Below are positions 34,587 through 42,211 of a DNA stretch of 64,000 nucleotides, piece by piece (positions within the stretch are counted from its first letter, which is position 1; the number at the start of each line of letters is the position of its first letter). The DNA is taken from contig JALHLR010000010.1 of the NCBI GenBank assembly GCA_022844475.1, positions 18,977 through 82,976 of the forward strand, read 5' to 3'. This DNA comes from Hyphomonadaceae bacterium (GTDB lineage: Bacteria > Pseudomonadota > Alphaproteobacteria > Caulobacterales > Hyphomonadaceae). The notes under the pieces were generated by a model, which did not search any database, was not told the origin of the DNA, and saw only the letters and a list, made by a program, of their open reading frames with translations. Position numbers and translations under genes: made by a program.

Positions 34587-35033
34587 ATGGGCAGGCGGGT
34601 CGAAATCCTTGGCGAGATGTTTGCGGTGCTGCCGTTCGATGAGGCGCGCTTCTTCAACCTGCCGTGCGTCTATCTGATGGCGCATGAGGCGGCCGACAAC
34701 TTTGTCGTCCACTATGTCGGTCAGACCTCCAAGCTTCACCAGCGCTACGCCAGCCACCATCAGCTGGCGGCGGCGAAGGCGCGGGGCGCCACACACGTGC
34801 TCGTGCTTGTCGTGCGCGATGCGCGCGACCGGTTGGCGTTCGAGACAATGATGCGGTGGTTCTACAAGCCGCCACTGAATGCCGAGGAAGTCCCGTCGCA
34901 CATGCAGGGCTGGCGCGCCGCCATGCATTGCGGGAAGGCCGACATCGCGGAGCTTGCGCGCGCTTCCCACATGACGTGCGAGCGGGGGCTGCTCCCGCCT
35001 GCGGTTAAGGAACCGGTGGTCGCGCGGGGCTGA
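34587..35033 (+). CDS. GIY-YIG-like domain protein, uncharacterised
   Basis: 148 residues from ATG 34587, which has GGGAG with a 6-base spacer; in-frame ATGs upstream are possible. The motif spacing resembles the GIY-YIG nuclease core: VYLM, about ten residues later YVGQT, then an Arg (HQRYASHH), a Glu (FETMMRWFYKPPLN) and the PPLN-type ending. No DNA-binding domain is attached. It could be a structure-specific nuclease or an inactive relative. It stands alone between the aminotransferase and ecm. Confidence 0.65.
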   Translation: MGRRVEILGEMFAVLPFDEARFFNLPCVYLMAHEAADNFVVHYVGQTSKLHQRYASHHQLAAAKARGATHVLVLVVRDARDRLAFETMMRWFYKPPLNAEEVPSHMQGWRAAMHCGKADIAELARASHMTCERGLLPPAVKEPVVARG

Positions 35034-35157
35034 CGGAAGCCTTCCGCGCACGATATCGGTGGTGCGGCGACAACACAGGGCAGGGCCTTGCCGGTAGCGC
35101 TTGCTTCGGCCAGCGGTTTGCAGTTTTGTGCCTTCGCATTTGCAGCAAGGGCCGGAC

Positions 35158-37155
35158 ATGGCTGATACGACCTCGACCCAGTTCCAGCACGACCCGGACA
35201 AGCCGTGGATTTTCCGCACCTATGCGGGGCATTCGACGGCGGAGGAGAGCAACAAGCTCTACCGTAAGAATCTGTCGAAGGGGCAGACCGGCCTGTCGAT
35301 TGCTTTCGACCTGCCGACACAGACGGCTTACGATTCCGATCACGTTCTCGCGCGCGGCGAAGTCGGCAAGGTGGGCGTGCCGGTTGGGCATCTGGGCGAC
35401 ATGCGGGCGCTGTTCGACCAGATCAAGGTCGAGGAGATGAACACCTCGATGACGATCAACGCGCCAGCGGCGTGGTTGCTCTCATTGTATGTCGCGCTGG
35501 CGGACGAACAGGGCTGCGATCGCAAGAAGCTGCAGGGCACAACGCAGAACGACATCATAAAGGAGTACCTCTCGCGCGGCACCTATGTGTTCCCGCCGAA
35601 GCCCTCGATGCGGCTGATCGGGGACATGGTGGCCTGGTGCTATACCGAGACGCCGAAATGGAATCCGCTGAACGTCTGCTCGTACCACCTGCAGGAAGCG
35701 GGGGCGACGCCGGAGCAGGAGCTGGCCTTTGCCCTGGCGACGGCGTGCGCTGTGCTCGACACGGTGAAGGCCGGGGGGCAGGTGCCCGACAAGGATTTCA
35801 CGACGGTCTTCTCGCGCATCTCGTTCTTCGTGAACGCCGGCGTCCGGTTCGTGACCGAGATGTGCAAGATGCGCGCGTTCGTGGATCTCTGGGAAGAGAT
35901 CGGCCGCGAGCGTTACGGCGTGACAGATACGCGGGCGCTCATGTTCCGCTATGGCGTGCAGGTGAACTCGCTGGGGCTGACCGAACAGCAGCCGGAAAAC
36001 AATGTCTATCGGATTCTGATTGAGGCGCTTGCCGTGACGCTGTCCAAGCGGGCGCGTTGCCGTGCGCTCCAGCTGCCGGCATGGAATGAGGCGCTGGGCC
36101 TGCCGCGGCCCTGGGACCAGCAATGGTCACTGCGCCTGCAGCAGATCCTCGCCTTGGAGACAGACCTGCTGGAGTTCGAAGACCTGTTCGACGGCTCGCA
36201 TGTCGTGGCCGCGAAGACCGAGGCGCTGAAGGACCAGGCGCGTGAGATGCTCGCGAAGCTGGATGCATCGGGTGGGACGATCGACAATATCGAATTCATG
36301 AAGAAGGAACTGGTCGACAGCCAGCGTGCGCGCCTGAAGCAGATCGAGGCAGGGCGGCAGGTTGTGGTCGGCGTCAACCGGTATGAGACGACGGAAGTCT
36401 CCCCGCTGTCAGGTGGCGACGGTTCGATCATGGCGACGGATCATGGCGCGGAGAGCCGGCAGATCGCCAGGCTGAGGGCGTGGCGATCGCAGCGCAGTGC
36501 GGAGGCGGCGGCGAATGCGCTGGGCGAGTTGCGTGCGGCTGCGTCGAGTGGCGCGAACATCATGCCGCCGAGCATTGCGGCGGCGAAAGCCGGCGTCACA
36601 GTCGGCGAGTGGGGTCAGGCGTTGCGTGAGACGTTTGGCGAGTATCGTGGGCCAACCGGCGTCGCCATCGTGATCGAGACGGGCGGGGACGAGGACATCG
36701 AGAAGGTCAAGGGCGAGGTCGAGCGCGTGTCGAAGAAGCTAGGCCGAACATTGACCTATGTGGTGGGCAAGCCTGGGCTTGATGGCCACTCCAACGGATC
36801 GGAGCAGATTGCGGCGCGGGCGCGGCAGGCGGGCATGAATGTCGTCTACGAAGGCATCCGCTTCACGCCGGAGGAGATCGTGCAGCAGGCGATCGACAGC
36901 CAGGCGCATGTCGTCGGCCTGTCGATCCTGTCAGGCTCGCATCTCGACCTGGTGAAGGAGACGGTCGGCATCCTCCGCGCCAAGGGACTCGACATTCCGG
37001 TTGTCGTCGGCGGGATCATTCCGGAGGCAGACGCGCTCGCCCTCAGGCAGATGGGCATCCGAAGGGTCTACACGCCGAAGGACTACAAGATCACCGAGAT
37101 AATGGGTGATGTCGTGAAGGTAGTCGAGGAAACACTGGTGAAGACGGCGGGGTAA
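35158..37155 (+). CDS. ecm: Ethylmalonyl-CoA mutase (cobalamin-dependent)
   Basis: 665 residues from ATG 35158 (AAGGG seven bases upstream). Converts ethylmalonyl-CoA to methylsuccinyl-CoA in the ethylmalonyl-CoA pathway. The N-terminal mutase barrel contains LSIAFDLPTQTAYDSDH and NTSMTINAPAAWLLSLY; the C-terminal B12 domain has the cobalamin ligand motif DGHSNG (Asp542-x-His544-xx-Gly547). Single-chain organisation and the presence of ccr nearby favour Ecm over methylmalonyl-CoA mutase, which the family resembles closely. It converges with the DUF1801 gene three bases away. Confidence 0.93.
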   Translation: MADTTSTQFQHDPDKPWIFRTYAGHSTAEESNKLYRKNLSKGQTGLSIAFDLPTQTAYDSDHVLARGEVGKVGVPVGHLGDMRALFDQIKVEEMNTSMTINAPAAWLLSLYVALADEQGCDRKKLQGTTQNDIIKEYLSRGTYVFPPKPSMRLIGDMVAWCYTETPKWNPLNVCSYHLQEAGATPEQELAFALATACAVLDTVKAGGQVPDKDFTTVFSRISFFVNAGVRFVTEMCKMRAFVDLWEEIGRERYGVTDTRALMFRYGVQVNSLGLTEQQPENNVYRILIEALAVTLSKRARCRALQLPAWNEALGLPRPWDQQWSLRLQQILALETDLLEFEDLFDGSHVVAAKTEALKDQAREMLAKLDASGGTIDNIEFMKKELVDSQRARLKQIEAGRQVVVGVNRYETTEVSPLSGGDGSIMATDHGAESRQIARLRAWRSQRSAEAAANALGELRAAASSGANIMPPSIAAAKAGVTVGEWGQALRETFGEYRGPTGVAIVIETGGDEDIEKVKGEVERVSKKLGRTLTYVVGKPGLDGHSNGSEQIAARARQAGMNVVYEGIRFTPEEIVQQAIDSQAHVVGLSILSGSHLDLVKETVGILRAKGLDIPVVVGGIIPEADALALRQMGIRRVYTPKDYKITEIMGDVVKVVEETLVKTAG

Positions 37156-37158
37156 GCG

Positions 37159-37554
37159 TTACTTCTTCTTCGCCTGGTTCAGCACAATGGCATTCCTTAC
37201 CAGCGCCTTCAGCGCCTTCAGCGCTTTCGCGTCGAGCTTGACACCTTCCCTGCAATCGATGGCGCGACGCGTGGCGCCGGTGAAGGGGGCGTTGAAGAGG
37301 CCTGCCGGGTCTTCGAGCGCTGCGCCGTGCATGAAGACCAGCTTCACGTAGGCCTTGTAGGTCTCGGCCGTGCAGATGATGCCGCTCTTCTCGAAGACGG
37401 GAACGCCCTCGGGTTTGGTCGGCTTGCGCCACTTCACCGTTTCGATGATGCCCGGATCGGCCGACAGGATGGCAGCGCGGGCGCGCTCGAGCACATCTGC
37501 GCGCCAGTCGGCTGCGGTCGTTTTTGGCGTTGCCGCTTTTGCCTTCCTCGCCAT
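37159..37554 (-). CDS. DUF1801 domain protein
   Basis: 131 residues from ATG 37554. It carries the DUF1801 core of alternating charged and hydrophobic strands with VKWRKPTKPEGVPVF, then YVKLVFMHGAALEDPAGLF and the basic tail NAIVLNQAKKK. The family is related to the YdhG/YjbR-like fold and has no established biochemical role. It is the second of two neighbouring DUF1801 genes, eight bases apart, probably co-transcribed. Confidence 0.8.
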   Translation of the reverse strand: MARKAKAATPKTTAADWRADVLERARAAILSADPGIIETVKWRKPTKPEGVPVFEKSGIICTAETYKAYVKLVFMHGAALEDPAGLFNAPFTGATRRAIDCREGVKLDAKALKALKALVRNAIVLNQAKKK

Positions 37555-37562
37555 GCGATCCC

Positions 37563-38048
37563 CTAGAGTTTTTCGCCGGGCAGCTTGCTTGCCTGCCTGA
37601 TCCAGTCGGTGAACTGCTTCGGGTCGAACGCGCCTTCGCGGATGTTGAGGTAGCGGACGTTCTTCACCTTTGATGCGTCCGGCGGGACGGGATCGAGATC
37701 CGTGCCGCGGAAGAACGTCACCTTTGTGTATGCTGCGAAGACGTGGAAGCTCACGAACCATGTGCCGTCGCCCTTGCCATACAAGGGCGAGTTCCATTTG
37801 ACGGCCTTGGCCACTCCCGGCACGACGCGTTCGATGATGGCGTCCATCTGCCTGCCGATGTCGCTCTGCCATCCCGGCATGGCGGCGATGTAGGCCTGCA
37901 CGGGCGCATCGCCATCGCCTTTTGCAATCTGCGGGTTGCCGCCGGACAGGCGAACGACGCCGTCCGGTCCGGGCTTGAGAAGCTTGCGCGTCTTCGCGCC
38001 ATTGCGCGCTGGTGCTTTTCTGGTCGTCCTCGCCGGGATCTTCGTCAC
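37563..38048 (-). CDS. DUF1801 domain protein, first of a tandem pair
   Basis: 161 residues. After a basic Lys/Arg/Pro-rich N-terminus, the DUF1801 features follow: QAYIAAMPGWQSDIGRQMD, then VKWNSPLYGKGDGTWFVSFH and TKVTFFRGTDLDPVPP. Longer than its neighbour and only distantly similar to it. Function is unknown. Together the two genes look like a short operon. Confidence 0.8.
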   Translation of the reverse strand: MTKIPARTTRKAPARNGAKTRKLLKPGPDGVVRLSGGNPQIAKGDGDAPVQAYIAAMPGWQSDIGRQMDAIIERVVPGVAKAVKWNSPLYGKGDGTWFVSFHVFAAYTKVTFFRGTDLDPVPPDASKVKNVRYLNIREGAFDPKQFTDWIRQASKLPGEKL

Positions 38049-38077
38049 GACAGTTCAGCTCCGTGAAATCCGGGTTC

Positions 38078-38944
38078 TCATCTTTCCCGCTGACCATCAG
38101 CCAGCAATTGTTCCAGTGCATCCGCGATCGCCGTCATCCCTTTCACGTTGGGATGATAGAGCGCGCCGGCGACGGGCGCCCCGGGGCGCGGGTAGCCGTT
38201 CATCCACGGGGCTTCGCTGCAGGCGTCGTGGCCTTTGGAGAATTCGGAGGCGGTGATGACGCTGGCGTTGTTCTGTGTGGCGACTGTGCGCGTGATCTCT
38301 GCAAGGCGGCGTGCGGTGTAGCGGGCGCCATCTGCCTGGATGGCGTCAAGCGGCGTTGCCGGGCAGGATCCGGCTTCCGGCAGAACGGCGAGATAGTCGA
38401 CGAAGACAAGCTGCGCCTGTGGCGCGCGGCGGCGAATCTCCTTTGCGACGGCGTCCATGCGCGCCGCGAGATCGGCGTAGGTTTTTTCGGCCGGCGGCGC
38501 GATCATCGGCGCGCAGTCGTCCTCGAGGCCCGTTTCGGCCATCAGGCCGGCGCAGGAGGCATTCGTGAGACCGCCGATATAGCCAAGATCGTTACCGCCG
38601 ATCGTGACGGTGACGAGGCGCGTGTCCGGCGTCAGCGCATCGAGCTGGGGCGGGATCGCGCCGCGCGGGCCGGTCAGGTGGGCGGTGGTGGCGCCGCTGC
38701 AGCTGACATCCGTGAGGTTCAGGCTCAGCCGCGCGGCAAGCTGGTGCGCGTAGTTCTGCGTTGAGCGATAGCAGGGCGCGGGCGTCGCCTCATAGTAGTC
38801 CGGGATGCCGGGGCCCGCGGCAAATGACGAGCCCATCGCGACATACTTCGCGCCGTCTGGCATGGATGGCGCGGGTTCAGGGATCTGGACGCACGCCGTG
38901 AGCGCCGAGATTGCGAGAACTGCGCAGAACCGTGTGATGAGCAT
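38078..38944 (-). CDS. SGNH/GDSL-type lipoprotein hydrolase
   Basis: 288 residues from ATG 38944; the longer open frame upstream has no family features. The signal ends in LTAC (ISALTACVQ), so it is a lipoprotein. Block I is GSSFAAG (nucleophile Ser40), followed by block II around CSGATT, block III GGND and block V with DxxH-like ALYHPNVKG. Such enzymes are esterases or lipases acting at the cell surface. The substrate is unknown. It lies about 30 bases before the DUF1801 genes on the same strand. Confidence 0.88.
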   Translation of the reverse strand: MLITRFCAVLAISALTACVQIPEPAPSMPDGAKYVAMGSSFAAGPGIPDYYEATPAPCYRSTQNYAHQLAARLSLNLTDVSCSGATTAHLTGPRGAIPPQLDALTPDTRLVTVTIGGNDLGYIGGLTNASCAGLMAETGLEDDCAPMIAPPAEKTYADLAARMDAVAKEIRRRAPQAQLVFVDYLAVLPEAGSCPATPLDAIQADGARYTARRLAEITRTVATQNNASVITASEFSKGHDACSEAPWMNGYPRPGAPVAGALYHPNVKGMTAIADALEQLLADGQRER

Positions 38945-39035
38945 GACGCGTTTTCCCGGCACTTGATGAAGCGAGCTAACACCGGCGCGCGTGATCTGCC
39001 TAGCCGCGCATGCGCCCGCGCGATAAACCCCGCGC

Positions 39036-39641
39036 ATGACAATCGAACCTGCCGTGCTCGAAAACGCCTTTGTCCGACTTGAGCCGCTGGAAGAGCGGCA
39101 TCGCGAGCCGCTGCGCGCGGCGGGCAATGACCCGGATCTGTGGCGGTTCGCGAATGTGAATCTCGACAACGCCGATTTTGATGCGTGGGTCGAGCATCGG
39201 TTTGCCGAGATCAAGCGGGCGGGGGAGATGACGTGGGCGGTGTTCGACAAGGTGTCGGATACTCATGTGGGGTCAACCAGCCTGCTCGCCTATCTGCCAG
39301 CGCACAGGCGGGTGGAGATCGGCTGGACCTGGTATGCCAAGCGCGTGTGGTCGGGGGCGGTGAACCCGTCCTGCAAGCGGCTGTTGCTGGCGCATGGGTT
39401 CGAGGTGCTGGGGCTGAACCGCATGGAGCTGAAGGCGGACGCGCGCAATGAGCGCTCGTGCAAGGCGATGGCGCGTTTCGGCGCGAAGTTCGAGGGCATT
39501 CACCGCTCGCACATGGTGCGGCCGGATGGCCGGCTGCGCGACACGGCGTGGTTCAGCGTCATCCGCGAGGACTGGCCGGGCGTGCGCGATGGGCTCGATG
39601 CAAGGCTGGCGGGGTTTGCCCCGCCTCGGAAATTCGATTGA
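39036..39641 (+). CDS. GNAT N-acetyltransferase, RimJ/RimL-like
   Basis: 201 residues with the GNAT fold: an N-terminal strand (VRLEPLEERHREPLRAAG), the V/I-G-x-x-x-type region HRRVEIGWTWYAKRVWSGAVN and the acetyl-CoA/peptide region NRMELKADARNERSCKAMAR, which resembles the RimJ/RimL branch that modifies small molecules or ribosomal proteins. The acceptor is unknown. It is divergent from the SGNH hydrolase, about 90 bases away. Confidence 0.88.
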   Translation: MTIEPAVLENAFVRLEPLEERHREPLRAAGNDPDLWRFANVNLDNADFDAWVEHRFAEIKRAGEMTWAVFDKVSDTHVGSTSLLAYLPAHRRVEIGWTWYAKRVWSGAVNPSCKRLLLAHGFEVLGLNRMELKADARNERSCKAMARFGAKFEGIHRSHMVRPDGRLRDTAWFSVIREDWPGVRDGLDARLAGFAPPRKFD

Positions 39642-39689
39642 ACTGGCGACCAATTGCTGACGATCTGCAGGTTCTTGATGGAGGAAATC

Positions 39690-40100
39690 ATGAAGCGAGC
39701 TGCAGGTCTCGTGCTGGTCTTGGCCATGGCCGGCTGCGCGACGCCGCAGGTACCGGAGCCGCCCGCTCCGCCGACGCTCAGCGATGCGGCTTTCAAGACG
39801 ATGCTTACGGCAGCGTTCACCTCGAACAAGATGGCAGAGTGGGAGCCGGCGGCTGCGGCGCTGCTGGCGCGCACGGACCTTACCGATGCGCAGCGCGCCC
39901 AGGTCTATTTCGGCCGTCGCATCAATCGCGGCGTCTGGGTCGAGAGCGGGACAGTCGCGACGCCTCAGTGCGCGGTGCTGGATATCGATCGTGGCCTGGC
40001 GCTGATGTCGGAAGGGCCTGCCGCAGAAGCGGCGAAGCGTGACCGGCTGTATCAAGAATCGCGCTACCGGTTCTTCATTGCGCCGGGCAATTGCGACTAG
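39690..40100 (+). CDS. Hypothetical small lipoprotein
   Basis: 136 residues from ATG 39690 (GGAGG six bases upstream). The signal ends in lipobox MAGC (VLAMAGCATPQ). The mature part is Ala-rich and helical (AAFTSNKMAEWEPAAAALL), perhaps TPR-like, and ends in a Cys (APGNCD) that could pair with the one in TPQCAVL. No family is recognised. It stands four bases before csaA and is probably co-transcribed with it. Confidence 0.72.
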   Translation: MKRAAGLVLVLAMAGCATPQVPEPPAPPTLSDAAFKTMLTAAFTSNKMAEWEPAAAALLARTDLTDAQRAQVYFGRRINRGVWVESGTVATPQCAVLDIDRGLALMSEGPAAEAAKRDRLYQESRYRFFIAPGNCD

Positions 40101-40104
40101 CCGC

Positions 40105-40449
40105 ATGATCTCGCCAACGATCAGCTTTGACGATTTCATGAAAGTCGACATCCGCGTTGGCGTGATTGTCTCGGCCGAGCCGTTTCCGGAGGCTCGCAAG
40201 CCAGCGATCAAGCTGCGGATCGATTTCGGGTCAGAGATTGGCGAGAAGAAATCGTCGGCGCAGATAACGAAGCACTATACGCCTGAGGCTCTGGTCGGTA
40301 AGCGAGTGCTGGCGGTGGTGAATTTTCCGCCGCGGCAGATCGGCAAGTTCATGTCCGAGGTGCTGACGCTTGGCGTGCCCGATGAGGCAGGCGAAGTTGT
40401 GCTGATCTCGCCGGATATCGATACGCCTGTTGGCGGACGGATGTTCTGA
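40105..40449 (+). CDS. csaA: tRNA-binding domain protein CsaA
   Basis: 114 residues from ATG 40105, close to the 110 residues of Bacillus CsaA. The OB-fold tRNA-binding motif is complete: FDDFMKVDIRVGVI, GKRVLAVVNFPPRQIG, and the GVPDEAGEVVLISPD strand region. CsaA binds tRNA and has been reported to act as a chaperone in protein export. ATG 40105 lies four bases past the lipoprotein stop. Confidence 0.9.
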   Translation: MISPTISFDDFMKVDIRVGVIVSAEPFPEARKPAIKLRIDFGSEIGEKKSSAQITKHYTPEALVGKRVLAVVNFPPRQIGKFMSEVLTLGVPDEAGEVVLISPDIDTPVGGRMF

Positions 40450-40453
40450 CGCG

Positions 40454-41326
40454 CTACCGCCGCCCGGCGAGCCAGACGCCGGCAAGAACGAGCGCGCAGC
40501 CTGCGAGCTGCATCGTCGTGAGCGCCTCTCCGAACAGCGGCCAGGCTGCGAGGGCGGCTGCGACCGGCTGGATAAGCAGTAGCAGGCCGGCGAGGGCTGC
40601 GGGTGTTGCGCCGACGCCGGCGATGATCAGGCCCTGGCCGATCACGTGGGCGACCACCGCGAGCGCGAGCGGCCAGGTGAACCAGCTGACATCGGGCGGG
40701 ATCAGTGTTTCGCCGCGCACGACGCATGCGATTGCGGACACAGCCAGCGTGGTCGCCGTCGACCAGAACAGGACCGGCATCGCGCCGCTTTCGCGGCGGG
40801 CGAGTTTTGCGAAGAAGAGGTAGAGGCCCACCATAACGGCGGCCACCATTGCGAGGAGGTCGCCTGAAAGCGCTGCGCCACCTGCGTTGGCAGCACCGCG
40901 CGACAGCATGAAGGCGCCGGTGAGCGCCATGGCGAGGGCGACCAGCCAGATGCGTGCGGGCCGTTCCCGCAGGACGACCCATGCGACAAGCCCGACCGCC
41001 GCGTTGCCCAGATTGACGAGGAAGGTAGCGTTGGCGACCGAGGTCATCACAAGGGATGCGTGCCAGAAGGCAATGTCGAGCCCGAAGAAGGTTCCTGCGA
41101 GAAGCGCCATCGGCGAGGGGCGACCGATCCTGCCGCCCTGCGCCTTGATCACCAGCGCGATCAGCGGCAGCGCGAATGCGAAGCGCCAGAAGCCGGTGGC
41201 CTGTGGCTCGAACGCGGAGAGGCGCAGGCCGATGGGCGCAAAGCCGATGGCGATGGCGCCAGCGATGAGCATCGCCGGGCCCGCCCAGGCGGGCCAGGGC
41301 GGACGGGTTTCGGCAGGCGTGGTCAA
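40454..41326 (-). CDS. EamA/DMT-family transporter
   Basis: 290 residues with about ten hydrophobic helices and two EamA repeats, the second seen in FWSTATTLAVSAIACVV onward. The conserved Pro/Arg-rich ends around helix junctions (ERPARIWLVALAMALTGAF) are typical of the drug/metabolite transporter superfamily. The substrate is unknown. Its start overlaps the gluQ stop by four bases (41323-41326), and it ends five bases from the convergent csaA. Confidence 0.88.
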   Translation of the reverse strand: MTTPAETRPPWPAWAGPAMLIAGAIAIGFAPIGLRLSAFEPQATGFWRFAFALPLIALVIKAQGGRIGRPSPMALLAGTFFGLDIAFWHASLVMTSVANATFLVNLGNAAVGLVAWVVLRERPARIWLVALAMALTGAFMLSRGAANAGGAALSGDLLAMVAAVMVGLYLFFAKLARRESGAMPVLFWSTATTLAVSAIACVVRGETLIPPDVSWFTWPLALAVVAHVIGQGLIIAGVGATPAALAGLLLLIQPVAAALAAWPLFGEALTTMQLAGCALVLAGVWLAGRR

Positions 41327-42195
41327 GCGGGCAATCCGATCCGGGCGCGAATGTCGACAGCCGCCAGGCCAGCATCGCGCAAGGCCGCGAGCGTCAGTGA
41401 TCGGTCGCGTTTGGCGAATCGTCTGCCGGACTCGTCGGTGAGCAGGCGGTGATGGGTGTAGAGGGGTTGCGGCAGGCCGAGCAGTCTCTGCAGCAGCACG
41501 TGCACATGCGTCGCGTCGCGAAGATCCTCGCCGCGAATCACATGCGTCACGCTTTGCAATGCATCATCATGCACGACGCAGAGATGATAACTCGCGGGCG
41601 TGTCCTTTCGCGCCAGCACGATGTCGCCATGGATTTCTGGACGCGCAGCAATGCTGCGTTCCGCCTTTGTTGCTTCGTCGCGTTCGCGAAATTCCAGACG
41701 CGCGAAAACTTCGCCTAGCAGGTCTTGTGAATATCTCATCGAGAGGCGCCACGCGAATGCATCGCCGCGCGCCATGCGGAACTCCTGCTCGTCTTCGCTC
41801 ATCGGTTTGGATGGTCCGCGATAGATGATTCCATCGCCGCCTTCGCCCGGCGCGTGGGGCGCCGACATCGCCTCCTCGGCGATCTCGCGCCGCGTCAGGA
41901 AGCAGCGATAGAGAACGCCGATGTTGCGCAGCTTCTCGAGCGCGCTGGCGTAATCTGTGAAGTGTTCGGACTGGCGGCGGACGGGCGTTGGCCAGGTCAG
42001 GCCGAGCCAGGCGAGGTCTTCGAGGATCGCAGCCTCGTATTCTGGCCGGCATCGCGTTGTGTCGATGTCTTCGACGCGGAGCAGAAGCAGTCCGCCCTCC
42101 CGGCGCGACATATCGTGCGCGAGGAGGGCGGAATAGGCGTGGCCGAGATGGAGACGGCCGGTCGGACTTGGCGCGAAGCGAGTAACGAACGTCAT
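41323..42195 (-). CDS. gluQ: Glutamyl-Q tRNA(Asp) synthetase
   Basis: 290 residues, a GluRS catalytic core without the anticodon-binding domain. It charges glutamate onto queuosine at position 34 of tRNA(Asp). Features are the N-terminal FAPSPTGRLHLGHAYSAL (HIGH-type), a Cys-bearing YRCFLTRREI segment and the KMSKS-like GRRFAKRDRSLTL. The short length separates it from true GltX. It overlaps the EamA gene and lies 16 bases from the large lipoprotein gene, so the three are one unit. Confidence 0.92.
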   Translation of the reverse strand: MTFVTRFAPSPTGRLHLGHAYSALLAHDMSRREGGLLLLRVEDIDTTRCRPEYEAAILEDLAWLGLTWPTPVRRQSEHFTDYASALEKLRNIGVLYRCFLTRREIAEEAMSAPHAPGEGGDGIIYRGPSKPMSEDEQEFRMARGDAFAWRLSMRYSQDLLGEVFARLEFRERDEATKAERSIAARPEIHGDIVLARKDTPASYHLCVVHDDALQSVTHVIRGEDLRDATHVHVLLQRLLGLPQPLYTHHRLLTDESGRRFAKRDRSLTLAALRDAGLAAVDIRARIGLPA

Positions 42196-42211
42196 CGCGC
42201 CCCGATTTGGG

